This document shows, piece by piece, positions 31,373 through 43,855 of a stretch of 64,000 nucleotides of DNA. The stretch spans positions 62,001-126,000 of the forward strand of contig CAWUHX010000281.1 in the NCBI GenBank assembly GCA_963922205.1. Reading direction: 5' to 3'. This DNA comes from Romanomermis culicivorax. Lineage: Eukaryota; Nematoda; Enoplea; Mermithida; Mermithidae. Both the position numbers and the translations under genes were made by a program. The notes under the pieces are model-generated. The model was not told the DNA's origin. It ran no database searches and was given only the letters and a program-made list of their open reading frames with translations. Each line of letters starts with the position of its first letter. The stretch's first letter is position 1.

Positions 31373-32048
31373 AAAAAAATCCCAAGATTTTTGTCATGAA
31401 CAGTTGAATGGGCTCAAGTACCGAAATGGGCTCAAGTAATATTTTGATAGATAGAAACAAGGAGCCCCTCCTTTAGATCCTGAAATTAAGCCCCAAAGCC
31501 TGGCCTAGCCCTAAAGCTGAGCCTTGAAATACGGGCATCAGGATGGGTTTGGGCAAAACCCGTTAGTTAGTGCGAATTGCAGACGCATTGATCACTAAAG
31601 TTTTGAAGGCACATTGCCGCACTGGGTATTCCCAGTGCCATGTTTGGTTGAAGGTCGTTTTTGATACTTTGATGGTGTGCACTCTTGATATGTGATACCA
31701 ACTGTGTAGTTACATGCAGTAGCGCAATGCATGTGCCTCATCAGGCTTAGTTATTCACTGTGTTGGTGTGTACACCACCTGTGTGTACCACTTTCACCTG
31801 CCCGGAATGACTGGCTTTTTAAAAGTGTGAGATGTTGCTGGCCAGTAACTCCAACTCCTCTCAGACATTGCATGGAATAGCATGTGGTTATAGTTGTGTT
31901 TGTACTCAGTAAAAGATTTGTCTATCTTTACTATAGGCAAAAGTCAGAATGTCTGTGTGCATAGGAAATTTGCTTAGCACAAAGAAAAGAGGCGAGGTAT
32001 GTGTGGCGAGAAAAGCATGACATGAAAATGCACATTCCTCAACAAAAG
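31373..32048. other. No gene recognised
   Basis: Mixed-composition spacer. Two close direct repeats of GGGCTCAAGTA occur at about 31411 and 31428. No exon, RNA or transposon end is supported. Confidence 0.5.
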
Positions 32049-32052
32049 AATT

Positions 32053-32501
32053 TGTTGTAGTGTGTTTCCGCCGATTCATAGGGGTTTCAAAAAGTTTGTC
32101 CATTATTCGAAGATGCATGCAGGCTGGAAGTGGAGTGAGCTACGCCGACCATCGAAGGGCGTCTTACTGTAGTTCAGTTTTGGTACGCATGTGATGAGTG
32201 CTCTAGCATTATTGTTCTTATTAAAATTTTTCGTATACTGGTGTTCTTGCTTATTCTCGCCAATGCTCTGGTCTTGTACATAAGTGTATTATTTTTGATA
32301 GGTAAAAATTATCGGTTGAAACTTCTCCTCTTTTGATTCAGCTCTTTGAGGGTTTGAACTATGGTGGAGTTTAAGTACTTTAAGTAATTAGTTAATCAGG
32401 TAAGCATGGGTGTTGGAAACCCATGCATTAAGGATGATCCCTGGACCCAACTTCTGCCTGCCTTCATCCAAAAGCCCCGACCCATTTTTACAAATACAAC
32501 A
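32053..32501 (+). mobile_element. LTR-like element copy 1 (solo, 449 bp)
   Basis: It opens TGTTGTAG and closes TACAACA, so the ends form a short inverted repeat of TG..CA type. It is flanked by a 4-bp direct repeat AATT (32049-32052 and 32502-32505). Internal words shared with the copies at 34766 and 54197 are AAGTGGAG, CGTCTTACTGTAG, GTACATAAGTGT, TTTAAGTAC and CATGGGTGTTGGAAACCCATG. It is shorter and more diverged than the other two. No reading frame is credible. A solo LTR is the likeliest reading; another short element with TG..CA ends and 4-bp duplications cannot be excluded. Confidence 0.72.
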
Positions 32502-32540
32502 AATTCTACACAGATTGCATTCAGCCCATGCATGCGCATA

Positions 32541-32602
32541 GGGGGGGGGGGGTTGGAGGGTAAACCCCCTTACTTGAGACCCTGGCCAACCCCCCCCCCC
32601 CC
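32541..32602. other. Opposed poly-G and poly-C runs
   Basis: A run of about ten G is followed within 50 bases by a run of about thirteen C, with GGTTGG/CCAACC around them, making a strong potential hairpin and G-quadruplex/i-motif pair. It lies just downstream of LTR-like copy 1. It could also be a region prone to sequencing error. Confidence 0.7.
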
Positions 32603-33524
32603 TCTGGCCAAAAAAATCATCAAACACCTCTCCTGAACTTTTTCCAAGACAGGTTTTTGGATGATTTTTGTGCATATTTTCTATGAAAAACAGGCTTGCT
32701 AAACTTTTTTTTGTTTTTTTGCTCACCCTCACCCCCTACCCCCTGGAAAAAAAGTCCATGGACCCTCCCCCCTGGAAAATTCTTGCCATGCATGTCTGAT
32801 TCAGACCAATGCGACATATGCAGATTTTAGTTTCAAAAAGCATGTGGGTTGGTCACTAGGTCACTACAGGCACTGAATGGTTCCTTCACCTGTCGGGTTA
32901 CTTCAGCAACCAGTTCATTTCCGCTGCCAACTATCATTTTCTCAAAAGTTACCAGTTTTGCCTTGAATTATAATTTGGTGGCACTTGGAATGCTAGCTTT
33001 GACAGAAGAGAGGTGGACGCAGTTTCAGTTGACTATGAAGGATCTGGAGATATGTTGAAAGTATAGAGATATGAAGTTTGTTATTGAATGATCACAATTA
33101 GTCTCATTTAGTGATGTCCACCTGATATCCATTCGGACATTTGGATATCTGGACGGATATTTTGAAAAAAGAATATTCGATATGAAAAAACATCGGGATA
33201 TCCAGATGTATCAGGATATTTTCACTGCTCTAAAAGGAAGTAAAAGTTACTGAGAAGATAGGTGCTACATTATGCGGTATTCTCATGTGAGGGACTCCCA
33301 TGTAACCGAATTACCAATGGAGCAAATGCCGAAGTTAGCAAATTCTGAATTGGACGATTCTAAATGAGCAATCGAGAATTTGATAACACTTTCTCTGTAT
33401 TTTGCTTCTTTATATTTCTGGTTTCTTTCATTTTCTTCCTTGTTGTCATCTATTTTTTTTGCTTTTTGCTCATGATACAATACATTAAAAGTTGTCATTT
33501 TAAATAAGCGTAGTTTTCCATATA
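32603..33524. other. No gene recognised
   Basis: The first 200 bases continue C-rich and G/T-rich runs. 33110-33220 carries imperfect repeats of GGATATC / ATATCC words in both orientations. No exon, RNA gene or transposon terminus was found. Confidence 0.5.
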
Positions 33525-34090
33525 AATCTGTACAGTTCGACATGCTCGCTTCAACGTTTAATTGTTGTAAGTGTTAAAATCCTCATAAAAAACAAAAAGA
33601 ATGCTGGAAGAAAATAAATATCAGGAGAAAAGAAATGGAAAAAAATAAAAAAAATGAAAAAATGAGAAAAAGAGAAAAAATTAACAAGAGAGAAGAAGCA
33701 AGATACAGAAAGCAGCAAGGAAGCAAGAAAAAAATATATGAAAGAAGAAAAAAAGAAAAACCATCAGTAGAACAGAAGAGAAGAGAGATAAAGAATTAGA
33801 AGCAAAAAACTAAGATGAAAAGTAAGTACGAACGAAAAAAAATCACAGAGGATATTTTTGAATAGGCAATAGAGCGTGCCGAATTGTACATTGGAGACAA
33901 TGCTTATTAAACATGACAACTTGTAATGTATTGTTTCATGAGAAGAAAGAGAAAACTAGATGACAAGGAAAAAGAAAATGAAAGAAGGCAGATAGAAATG
34001 CAAATACATAAGCAATACACGGAACAAAAGAAAAAAGAAATACATACGAAGAAAATATAAAAGAAGGAAACTGCGAAGAAATTTTCATTA
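33525..34090 (+). repeat. Dispersed repeat family C, copy 2
   Basis: It matches copy 1 (30825-31372) in order: CTGTACAGTTCGACATGCT, TGTAAGTGTTAAAATC, CTCATAAAAAACA, a purine-rich centre, GAGCGTGCCGAATTGTACA and TATTGTTTCATGAG. Direct orientation, about 2.7 kb apart. It is non-coding as far as can be seen. Confidence 0.75.
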
Positions 34091-34761
34091 CGTTCTCTAT
34101 CACTCATTTGGAATCACTCAATTGGGAATTTGCTGACTTGGGAATTGCTAAATTGAGTCGGTAATAGTCCCGTTGGGAATAGTCTCGGTTGAGAAGAATC
34201 TCTAATTCTTCATTACCTTAAATTGAACAGTAAGTTCAATTACTCTTGTTGAATTTGTTGGGCACCCTTTTGCTGGCAAGCTGCGATGGGAAATCGACAT
34301 GCAAATCGACAAATTGGATGGCCAGCGATGCAGACATTTGCATAGAAGTGGAGCACCACAGAAAAATGAAAAAGATAGTGATTAATCATTGTCATTGTTG
34401 TTATTTTTTTCTATAAAATAGTGCTGGCGTCCAATAAAGCTTTACCCAGCAAATTAGTATTTAATTTACATAAATTGTATAGTAGTGCACCCACATTTGT
34501 TTTAAATATTTGACATTTATAATTTACTCATATTTGGTTTATTATTTAGATTCGAATAATCGTCTGGAGCGAAGGGCCAAGTGCCCAGGCGCCTCGCTTG
34601 CTGACAGCAAGCACAGGAAGACCTTACAAGGGATCCTGCAGGTAAGTCTATCCCAGACGGGAAAGCATTCTCTCCTAGGAGACTTTGATGGCTCTGTTGT
34701 GAGGCCCCTCAATTAGAGGTAAGTTATTAATTGTTGTTGCCACATCTGGGGGAACCGGACT
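34091..34761. other. No gene recognised
   Basis: Repeated small words AATTGGGAA/GTTGGGAATAG near 34120-34200. 34560-34740 is GC-richer, with AGGTAAGT-like donor words at 34640 and 34719, but I find no acceptor/donor pair with a protein I recognise. Nothing is firm enough to call. Confidence 0.45.
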
Positions 34762-34765
34762 CTTG

Positions 34766-35324
34766 TGTTGTAGTGTGTTTCTTTGTTTTGACAAAGTGCA
34801 TAAGAGGCCCGCAGGTGGCAAGTGGAGAGAGCAACGCGGACCATTAACAGCCGTCTTACTGTAGCGCACGTCGGTACGCGTGCGCTGGTCTCTCTCTCTT
34901 GTTATTGTTGTCTAATATTTTATTCGTTCTTATACACTAGTTGTGCACCTCGCCGACCACCACTAGTTTCCCCATTAGCCGCCTCCCACCACCCAACTCT
35001 TTGTCTTTTCGTCCCAGTGCATGGGAGTTGATCACTTTATTTTTCTCGCCCGTTTTTCCATTGTGTACCTAAGTGTTTTTCTTGTTTTATTGCGTAATAT
35101 AAAAGGTAGAAAACTCTCGCCTTTTGATCTTACGTGTTAAGGGAGACAATTAAGGAAATTAGACTTTCCTTAATTGGCGGGATATTTTAGTGTTGGGGTT
35201 TAAGTACAAGTAATTAGGCTATCAGGTAAACGTGGGTGTGGGAAACACGTACATTAAGGACGAACCTCGGAATTCCAATCCTGCCCACGATTCATCAGCG
35301 CCAAGGCCAAATACAAATACAACA
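34766..35324 (+). mobile_element. LTR-like element copy 2 (solo, 559 bp)
   Basis: Ends TGTTGTAG..TACAACA, flanked by a 4-bp direct repeat CTTG (34762-34765 and 35325-35328). It matches 54197-54760 closely over its whole length: GGCAAGTGGAG, CGTCTTACTGTAG, CGTGCGCTGGTCTCTCTCT, CCCAGTGC.TGGGAGTTGAT, GGGAGACAATTAAGGAAA, and an internal palindrome-like CGTGGGTGTGGGAAACACG. No protein is encoded. The TG..CA ends, size and target duplication fit a solo long terminal repeat. Confidence 0.8.
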
Positions 35325-35328
35325 CTTG

Positions 35329-36902
35329 CGCGATCTCCGAGGCATAGCCAAGGAATCAGCTCTAACAGGTCAGTTCAGACCAGAACCAATCTTTTCTTAA
35401 CCCTTAAGGAAAGACCTGCACAACAAATTCATTATAAGGTATATCTACTTTTGGCAAGTTTTAAAACACAGCCTCATGTTTTTGATGATAATTTGTTTTC
35501 TATATGAGAATTTTCATCAGCTATCACACAAAGACTTATACATAGATCGAGAAATTTTTTCTGCAAAAGCAGTAAAACCAGTATTTTTATGAAATTTTGT
35601 AAATTGGACTTTTTGTGCGCAGCATAAGCCACACTTTTCAAGGGAAAGAGTTGCGCAGTTTTTTCCAGGCAGCTAACAACATTTTCGATTTCTCACAATT
35701 GACTAAAAATGCAAGGTGTCGACCTGCTAAGCTTCTGAGTATAAAACACAGCAAGTAGATCCATGAAATGCCAAAAAATTCGAATATCACGTCAAAAATA
35801 CTTGTAAATCACCTAATATTGTGCACACTGTGTGGAAAGCGGAAAAATCAATATATCCACAAAATTTCTAGAATCAGAATTATTATCTGTAGTTGACTAC
35901 AGTAAAAGTATAAGTCAATAATCCCGATTGCTCAGCTACTCTCACATAGCATAAAGGTGCAGTCTATAACGACCAGATTTTGTGAAGCACTTTACTTTAA
36001 CCAATTGGACGTTATGGCTGACAAAACAGGGCGTGGGGCGGGGTAGCTAAGGATAATACAACAAATGGTTGACAGTCACTTGAACGTCGACTACACAAAA
36101 TTGAATGGCGCATTCCCTTGCAAATAAAAATATGACTCGGTTTAACTGCTTTCGAAAGCGGCTGCTTGCAAATATAAACGAACGGGCGCCAAAACTGAAA
36201 ACTGGAAACCACGAATAATAATAAAATCACGCTTTGCTTCTCTTTAAATACGACGTTTTTGGCCACTCCCTGGGCGTCGCAGGAGGTCATGCTTCTGTCC
36301 ATCTTCTTCCGCCAATCATCGCTTCCTGCTTTACTTTTCATGCTTATTCAGTCACGCCCTTTAATGCTTTTCTAGTATGGCATGCTTTTCGTGTCTTGCT
36401 TGCTTCCTACGGCTTATCCACACCTCTGTGCTTCTGTGCATGCTTCCTGTATCTGTTTCTCTGAATACACATGTTTTGTGGGGCCCTCACTACCGTTGCA
36501 CTTGAGACTACTGTCTGGCGGGGCTTTTACTTATTTTACTGTGTGCAGGTGTTGTTTACGATTTTCACGGGGGATTATGGTAGCCATGGAATGTGTGGTT
36601 TAGTGTAGGTCCTAGGGGACCAGCTGTCGTTTGTGCAAATCAATTGGGGCATCTTAATTGGGCTACCGAGGTGTGAATGGATCAAAATAAAGTACTTCAC
36701 GTAATTTCATAGGAATGTTTGGGTGCAAATCCCAGACACCCTTGAGACGATAAAATAGGAAAATGAATAATATTTAATAAATGTCTATCACATACAGTAT
36801 GCTACATATTTACAGTACTGCGTTAGCAGGTACGTTATAAGTCTACCTTAAGCTATAGGCATTCATGTTGTATATTTACCAACTATACACATAAAACCCA
36901 TT
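35329..36902. other. Intergenic region downstream of the cuticlin gene, no gene recognised
   Basis: No exon with recognisable protein was found on either strand. 36000-36340 is more GC-balanced and has a minus-strand open frame with no family resemblance. ATTAAA at about 36772 (minus strand) could serve as a weak polyadenylation signal for the gene ending at 36903. This is a guess, as no AATAAA was seen close to the stop on that strand. Confidence 0.5.
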
Positions 36903-37640
36903 TCAATTGATACTACTTTCACTTTTAGTTCCTGTTGGGCAAAATTCTTCAGCCGTCCTAGTATCATCGGGGTCTTCAATTTCATTGACAATAATGGTTT
37001 GGGATTCAATTTCGATTTGATCGTATGATCTCAATTGGGATTCGATACCGGCTGATAATCCTTCCATAACAAAAAGTTGCGGATCCAAATTTGACGAAGA
37101 GTAAATTGTTCTGGAAGAAGAAGCGTTGTCAATTGGGTTCAATGGTTCCAAAGTCAAAGCTTGACCTTCACCGAAAAGTTCGTAATTAATTGGATAGGTC
37201 GTTTCGGAATCGATGGGATCAACAGCCGTTCGATGAGTTGGTGGAAAATCTGTCACATTTTTGTTTGATGACTCTTGAACATTGTTTGGACCTTTCAAGG
37301 CTGTTTTCCATAACCTGCGACTTTTTGGCCTGGTGAGTAAATCCGGGGTAGTAGTCGCTTTCTCGGGAACTGATGTTCCAAAAATGTCATTCTTGGTCAT
37401 TTTAACGCGTTTCTTTTTCTTCGACAGTCTTTTATGATGCATTATACTATTGTGGCTATCGTTGTTTGCGTTCAAAGCCATTTTTTGTCGCAAATTGATC
37501 TTGTCGAGAAATTGCACTGGTATGTTGCTTCTTTGTTTCAGAAAATGTGTAAAAGTTACGTTGCTACCATTGCTTACTGAATCCCTTTTCTTCCTGGCTA
37601 TGGATTCTGTAATGTTAGGTCCTTGTGAACACTGTAGAGA
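36903..37640 (-). CDS. Last exon of vWA-ZP cuticlin gene (furin site and C-terminal tail)
   Basis: The acceptor ATTTTCAG ends at 37641 and the exon opens in phase 0 with SLQCSQGPNITES, exactly the phase left by the exon at 50150. 245 codons, then TGA. Right at the start is ARKKRDS, a basic furin-type site at the place where ZP proteins are cleaved after the ZP domain, followed by an N-glycosylation motif (NVT). The remaining ~220 residues are hydrophilic: a basic stretch (KKKKRVK), then an acidic Ser/Asp/Glu-rich end (IEDPDDTRTAEEF). I see no transmembrane helix, whereas many cuticlins have one after the furin site. The product may thus be released directly, or a later exon is missed. The frame stays open up to a stop at 37661, inside the intron. 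Confidence 0.85.
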   Translation of the reverse strand, partial: SLQCSQGPNITESIARKKRDSVSNGSNVTFTHFLKQRSNIPVQFLDKINLRQKMALNANNDSHNSIMHHKRLSKKKKRVKMTKNDIFGTSVPEKATTTPDLLTRPKSRRLWKTALKGPNNVQESSNKNVTDFPPTHRTAVDPIDSETTYPINYELFGEGQALTLEPLNPIDNASSSRTIYSSSNLDPQLFVMEGLSAGIESQLRSYDQIEIESQTIIVNEIEDPDDTRTAEEFCPTGTKSESSIN

Positions 37641-37905
37641 CTGAAAATGAAAGTTGAACTACAGAGGATACAATAAAGTTAGTCAAATATGGATAAATGA
37701 CTTTAGCAGTAGATTTCATAAAATGAAATCGGCCACAGAATTGGAAAACTGAAAAAATAGTTTTGTTGTCAGAAATTTATTGGGAGAATTCCATGTAAAA
37801 ACTAACAAAATTAAACATGAAATGTGTGAGACATTGTTCGAGTGTAAACAGTCCAATAACTTGAAACAAAATTTTTTACATTATATCCATTCAGTGTTGT
37901 AGTAA

Positions 37906-40090
37906 AAAACTGAAATACAGAAAAAAACTGAAAAACAAGAAAATAATTTGAAAAACAGAAAAAACTGAAAAACAGAAAAAACTGAAAAACAGAAAAAACT
38001 GAAAAACAGAAAAAACTGAAAAACAGAAAAAACTGAAAAACAGAAAAAACTGAAAAACAGAAAAAACTGAAAAACAGAAAAAAATGAAAAACTGAAAAAA
38101 ATGAAAAACTGAAAAACAGAAAAAACTGAAAAACAGAAAAAACTGAAAAACTGAAAAAACTGAAAAACAGAAAAAACTGAAAAACAGAAAAAACTGAAAA
38201 ACAGAAAAAACTGAAAAACAGAAAAAACTGAAAAACAGAAAAAAATGAAAAACTGAAAAAAATGAAAAACTGAAAAACAGAAAAAACTGAAAAACAGAAA
38301 AAACTGACAACGAAAAACAGGAAACAGAAAAAAATCTGAAAAACAGAAAAAACTGAAAACTGAAGAAAACTATTAAATAGAAAAAAAACTGAAAAACAGA
38401 AAAAGCTAAGAAACAGAAAAAAAACTGAAAAACAGAAAAAAAAACTGAAAAACAGGGAAAACTGAGAAACAGAAAAAAACTGAAAAACAGAAAAAACTGA
38501 GAACCAGAAAGAAAACTGAAAAACAGAAAAAAACTGAAAAATAGAAGAAAAAAACTGAAAAACAGGAAAAAATTTAAAAACAGAAAAAAACTGGAAAACA
38601 GAGAAAATTGAGAAACAGAAAAAAATTTAAAAACAGAAAAAAATTAAAAACAGAAAAAACTGAAAAATAGAAGAAAACTGAAACGAAAAAAAGCTGCAAA
38701 AATACTGAAAAACAGAAAAAAAACTGAAAAACAGAAAAAACTGAAAAACAGAGAAAACTGAAAAACTGAAAAAACTGAAAGAGGAAAACTGAAAACAGAA
38801 AACTGAAAACAGAAAAAAAAAACAGAAAAACAGAAAAAAACTGAAAAAAAGGAAAAAAAACTGAAAAACAGAAAAAAATTTAAAAACAGAAAAAAACTGG
38901 AAAACAGAGAAAATTGAGAAACAGAAAAAAATTTAAAAACAGAAAAAACTGAAAAATAGAAGAAAACTGAAACTGAAAAAAACTGCAAAAATACTGAAAA
39001 ACAGAAAAAAAACTGAGAAACAGAAAAAAACTGAAAAACAAAACTGAAAAACAGAGAAAACTGAAAAACTGAAAAAACTGAAAAAACTGAAAGAAGAAAA
39101 CTGAAAACATAAAACTGAAAACAGAAAAAAAAACAGAAAAACAGAAAAAAACTGAAAAAAAAGAAAAAAACTGAAAAACAGGAAAAAATTTAAAAACAGA
39201 AAAAAACTGGAAAACAGAGAAAATTGAGAAACAGAAAAAAATTTAAAAACAGAAAAAAATTAAAAACAGAAAAAACTGAAAAATAGAAGAAAACTGAAAC
39301 GAAAAAAAGCTGCAAAAATACTGAAAAACAGAAAAAAAACTGAGAAACAGAAAAAAACTGAAAAACAGAAAAAACTGAAAAACAGAGAAAACTGAAAAAC
39401 TGAAAAAACTGAAAGAGGAAAACTGAAAACAGAAAACTGAAAACAGAAAAAAAAAACAGAAAAACAGAAAAAAACTGAAAAAAAAGAAAAAAAACTGAAA
39501 AACAGGAAAAAATTTAAAAACAGAAAAAAACTGGAAAACAGAGAAAATTGAGAAACAGAAAAAAATTTAAAAACAGAAAAAACTGAAAAATAGAAGAAAA
39601 CTGAAACTGAAAAAAACTGCAAAAATACTGAAAAACAGAAAAAAAACTGAGAAACAGAAAAAAACTGAAAAACAAAACTGAAAAACAGAGAAAACTGAAA
39701 AACTGAAAAAACTGAAAAAACTGAAAGAAGAAAACTGAAAACATAAAACTGAAAACAGAAAAAAAAACAGAAAAACAGAAAAAAACTGAAAAAAAAGAAA
39801 AAAACTGAAAAACAGGAAAAAATTTAAAAACAGAAAAAAACTGGAAAACAGAGAAAATTGAGAAACAGAAAAAAATTTAAAAACAGAAAAAAACTGAAAA
39901 ACAGAAGAAAACTGAAACTGAAAAAAACTGCAAAAATACTGAAAAACAGAAAAAAAACTGAGAAACTGAAAAAAACTGAAAAACAGAAAAAACTGAAAAA
40001 CAGAGAAAACTGAAAAACTGAAAAAACTGAAAAAACTGAAAGAAGAAAACTGAAAACAGAAAAAAAACAGAAAAACAGAAAAAAAACTGA
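37906..40090. repeat. 17-bp minisatellite array A
   Basis: Tandem units of about 17 bp, CTGAAAAACAGAAAAAA on the + strand, which is TTTTTCAG-bearing on the minus (transcribed) strand. The left part (37920-38320) is the most regular. From about 38640 a higher-order repeat of about 290-325 bp appears, with the landmark CTGCAAAAATACTG recurring near 38693, 38984, 39310, 39618 and 39929. A 616-bp step (38693 to 39310) is nearly exact. Confidence 0.95.
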
Positions 40091-40470
40091 AAAACTGTGA
40101 AATTCCATGTGAACACTGCAATAACTGATAATAAACATTGTGCAGACTACTAAAGCAGTTCCTCATTTGCAAGAAGCTCAATGAGTTACAACTTATCTGC
40201 ATAAACACTTTAAACACAGAACACAAAAGCTGTAAAATGCTATTGTTTTGAGAAAGTTTTGAAAAAAAATTTCGTTGCATAACTCAGTGAGTTATGTGAA
40301 TTGCACGTGAAAACTTCAAGCACTGAGAATAAGAAAAACTGAAAAAAGTTTTAATGTCAGCATAAAAAAACAATGTGCGAGAATTTCATGTGAACACTAT
40401 TAAGACTGAACACCTATATAAAACTATACACGAGATATAAAACTGTACATGAGATATTAAACTCAAAAAC
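40091..40470. repeat. Core module 1 between arrays
   Basis: Non-tandem sequence of about 375 bp starting CTGTGAAATTCCATGTGAACAC and ending ACATGAGATATTAAACTC. About 320 bp of it (from AAGCTCAATGAGTTACAAC) recur almost unchanged at 43559-43855, and a diverged version lies at 47263-47625. Together with the adjacent 17-bp array it forms a long compound repeat of core plus array. Confidence 0.9.
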
Positions 40471-41907
40471 AGAAAAAACAGAAATAAACTGAAAAACAGA
40501 AAAAAACTGAAAAACCGAAAAGAATTGGAAAAAACTGAAAAAACTAAGAAACTGAAAAAAACTGTAAAACAGAAAAAGAACTAAAAGAAAACTAAAAGAA
40601 AACTGAGAAACAGAAAAAAACTGAAAAACAGAAAAAGCTGAAAAACAGAAAAAAACGAAAAAACAGAAAAAAACTGAAAAACCGAAAAGAATTGGAAAAA
40701 ACTGAAAAAACTAAGAAACTGAAAAAAACTGTAAAACAGAAAAAGAACTAAAAGAAAACTAAAAGAAAACTGAGAAACAGAAAAAAACTGAAAAACAGAA
40801 AAAGCTGAAAAACAGAAAAAAACTGGAAAACCGAAAAGAACTGGAAAAAAATTGGAAGACAACTGAAAAACAGAAAAAAAACTGTGAAAAACTAAAAAAC
40901 CGAAAAAAACTGAAAAACTGAAAAAAAACTGAAAGAAAACTGAGAAACAGAAAAAAATGGAAAACCGAAAAAAACTGAAAAAGGGAAAAAACTGAAAAAG
41001 AGAAAAAAACTGAAAAACAGAAAAAAACTGAAAAAAAGAAAAAAAACTGAAAAACCGAAAGAACTGAAAAACAGAAAAAAAACTGAAAAAAAACTAAAAA
41101 ACTGAAAAAAACTGACAAACAGGAAAAATCCCAATGAAAAAGAGAAAAAAACTGAGAAACAGAAAAAATCTAAAAAACAGAAAAAACCTGAAAAACAGAA
41201 AAGAACCGAAAAATAGAAGAGAAACTGGAAAACAGAAAAAACTGAAAAACATAAAAAACTGAAAAACATAAAAAACTGAAAAACAGAAAAAACTGAAAAA
41301 CAGAAAAAACTGACAACAAAAAACAGGAAACAGAAAAAAATCTGAAAAACAGAAAAAAACTGAAAACTGAAGAAAACTATTAAATAGAAAAAAACTGAAA
41401 AACAGAAGAAAGCTGTAGAACAGAAAAAAACTGAAAAACAGAAAAAAACTGACAACAAAAAACAGGAAACAGAGAAAAATCTGAAAAACAGAAAAAAATG
41501 AAAACTGGAGAAAACTATTAAATAGAAAAAAAAACTGAAAAACAGAAGAAAGCTGTAAAACAGAAAAAAACTGAAAAACAGAAAAAAACTGAAAAACAGA
41601 AAAAAACTGAAAAACAGACAGAAAACTGAAAAACAGAAAAAAACTGAAAAACAGAAAAAAACTGAAAAACAGGAAAAAATTTAAAAACAGAAAAAAACTG
41701 AAAAACAGAAGAAAACTGAAACTGAAAAAAACTGCAAAAATACTGAAAAACAGAAAAAAAAAACTGAGAAACAGAAAAAAACTGAAAAACAGAAAAAACT
41801 GAAAAACAGAGAAAACTGAAAAACTGAAAAAACTGAAAAAAACTGAAAGAAGAAAACTGAAAACAGAAAAAAAAAACTGAAAAACAGAAAAAAACTGAAA
41901 AACTGTG
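40471..41907. repeat. 17-bp minisatellite array B
   Basis: Same 17-bp family as array A but more variable (CTGAGAAACAG, CTGTAAAACAG, AAAACCGAAAA). It includes a near-exact direct repeat of about 180 bp (about 40500-40640 and 40680-40820). The right part (41690-41907) repeats the CTGCAAAAATACTG landmark of array A and ends in the same CTGTGAAATTCCATGTGAACAC junction as array A. Confidence 0.93.
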
Positions 41908-43558
41908 AAATTCCATGTGAACACTGCAATAACTAAAAATAAACTCCCTTTGGTCAGAACGTGATGGTAGCGAAGCCATTATAGGCATATCGAGGGTTGC
42001 GAATCCGAAAATCAAGGTTTCAACGCTTCAAGTCTTACTGTAGCCATGCTATAGCATAGGCGGCCACTTTCGAAGCTAATATCTCTTAAAATATGCAAAT
42101 TTTCTATAACAACATTACATATCAAAATGATGGTCAAGTTGGGGGGAAAAATTTTTTTCAAGTCTTACTGTAGAATATGCAAATTTTTTTCTGACTTGTG
42201 CGTTCGAACCCCCATGAAAAAAAATCACGTGGATTAATTCTTTTGATATTTTGGGAATATGTTTGGGTCGAAGGTTGAAAATTTTTCACACCTACAGTAT
42301 ACCTACAGTAAGAACTTCGATTTTCGGCCTCTTATAGCTCGGCGCCTGAGCATCATTGGAAAGTGAAACAAAGTGCGTTGTGATCGGCTCAGGTCGTACT
42401 ACAAAACGTATTAAAAAAATTTTGGCTACAGTAAGAATTATGCAAATTAGGTCATTTTGAAATTTTGAAAAGTCATTTCGCAAACGAAATATTGGAACCT
42501 TTTTATTTTTTGATATGTTGTTACACTAGCTCCCACTTACAATACGCACCATAGCCTATATGCCCATCAACTCTGTGAGCCGAGATTTTGATGTTTCAAT
42601 TTTGAGTGCGTTTGACGTGCTATACCTCCTACAGTATTCATTTCTGAAAAATGGTCCTATGAGCAATGTTGCTAGGCTAGGCGAGTACTCTTTGCTAGTG
42701 TAAAAAGTTTTTCACCAATATGCAAATTAGGCTCACAACAGGTATAGGCCGTTTTCACCCATGCTACGAATGCGCGTAGCAAAAAAACTAGACCTGAAAC
42801 CTATCTTCATTTTTTAATATGTTGTATAGCTTGACTCCCTCTACACTATGCAACTTAGCCTATGTCCGTAAAAATTTTTGCCCCTGAGATATTGAGGTTT
42901 CAAGTTTTTGTGCGTTCGGCATGCTCCAACTCTTCAATTTTTCGTTTATGATCAATGGCCCAATGAGCAAAGTTGCTCAGCTCACTGAGTTCTTTCAGAA
43001 TATATATAACTCGATATTTGAATATGCAAATTAGGCTCACAATAGGTATAGGCCATTTTTTTGCGTACTTTAGATGCAATTTAAAAAAAATTGGCCCTAT
43101 TTTTTTTGAATAGCTTTCAGTATGTTATAGAGGGCACTTCAGACTACAAGATGCAACTGAGCCTATATCTGTAAAAATTTTTCCCCCTGAGAAATTTGCA
43201 TTTGAAAATTTGCAAAGTCAGAATTTACAATTTTAGTGTAAAGTGATTTTACATTCTTTATTCTTGTACAATTTTGCTCGAGGAACTCAAAAATACTTTA
43301 ATTTTTTTAATTGGGCAAATATTGACCAAGTTATGACCAAATTAAAAATTTTACACGCAAAGTATACGAGGCGTATGTTATAACACTATAAACTTAAATT
43401 TGATGTATCTCCCTCAAAAGTCAACATTTTTCAAAACGAAAAAAAACAGCCAACTCAGAATCAACTACCCTATATATCCCTGAAGAAAAATTTTATATAC
43501 AGTGTAAAGCTACAGTAAGACAGTAAAATTTGAAAAATTGACATTTTCACGCTGAAAA
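41908..43558. repeat. Truncated core, then ~300-bp degenerate tandem repeats
   Basis: 41908-41940 is the first part of the core module, cut off after AATAAACTCCC. From about 42240 to 43240 three diverged tandem copies of about 295-305 bp are seen. Landmarks are ATGTTG at 42524, 42829 and (ATGTTA) 43122, each followed by a GCCTAT..C.TAAA / CCTATATGCCC segment and then GAGATTTTGA / GAGATATTGA. AATATGCAAATTAGGCTCACAA precedes two of them. CTACAGTA/TACTGTAG octamers occur at least five times. No coding sequence was seen. The block is inserted within, or replaces, part of the core module. Confidence 0.7.
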
Positions 43559-43855
43559 AAAAGCTCAATGAGTTACAACTTATCTGCATAAACACTTTAA
43601 ACACAGAACACAAAAGCTGTAAAATGCTATTGTTTTGAGAAAGTTTTGAAAAAAAATTTCGTTGCATAACTCAGTGAGTTATGTGAATTGCACGTGAAAA
43701 CTTCAAGCACTGAGAATAAGAAAAACTGAAAAAAGTTTTAATGTCAGCATAAAAAAACAATGTGCGAGAATTTCATGTGAACACTATTAAGACTGAACAC
43801 CTATATAAAACTATACACGAGATATAAAACTGTACATGAGATATTAAACTCAAAA
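43559..43855. repeat. Core module 2 (near-identical to core module 1)
   Basis: It matches 40170-40470 essentially base for base: AAGCTCAATGAGTTACAAC, GCTGTAAAATGCTATTG, TAACTCAGTGAGTTATG and TATACACGAGATATAAAAC. The near-identity implies recent duplication or gene conversion, while the neighbouring arrays differ. Confidence 0.92.

Noticed and set aside
34510-34716. Small exon-like frame with an AGGTAAGT-type donor
   Set aside because: No matching acceptor or downstream partner, no family resemblance.
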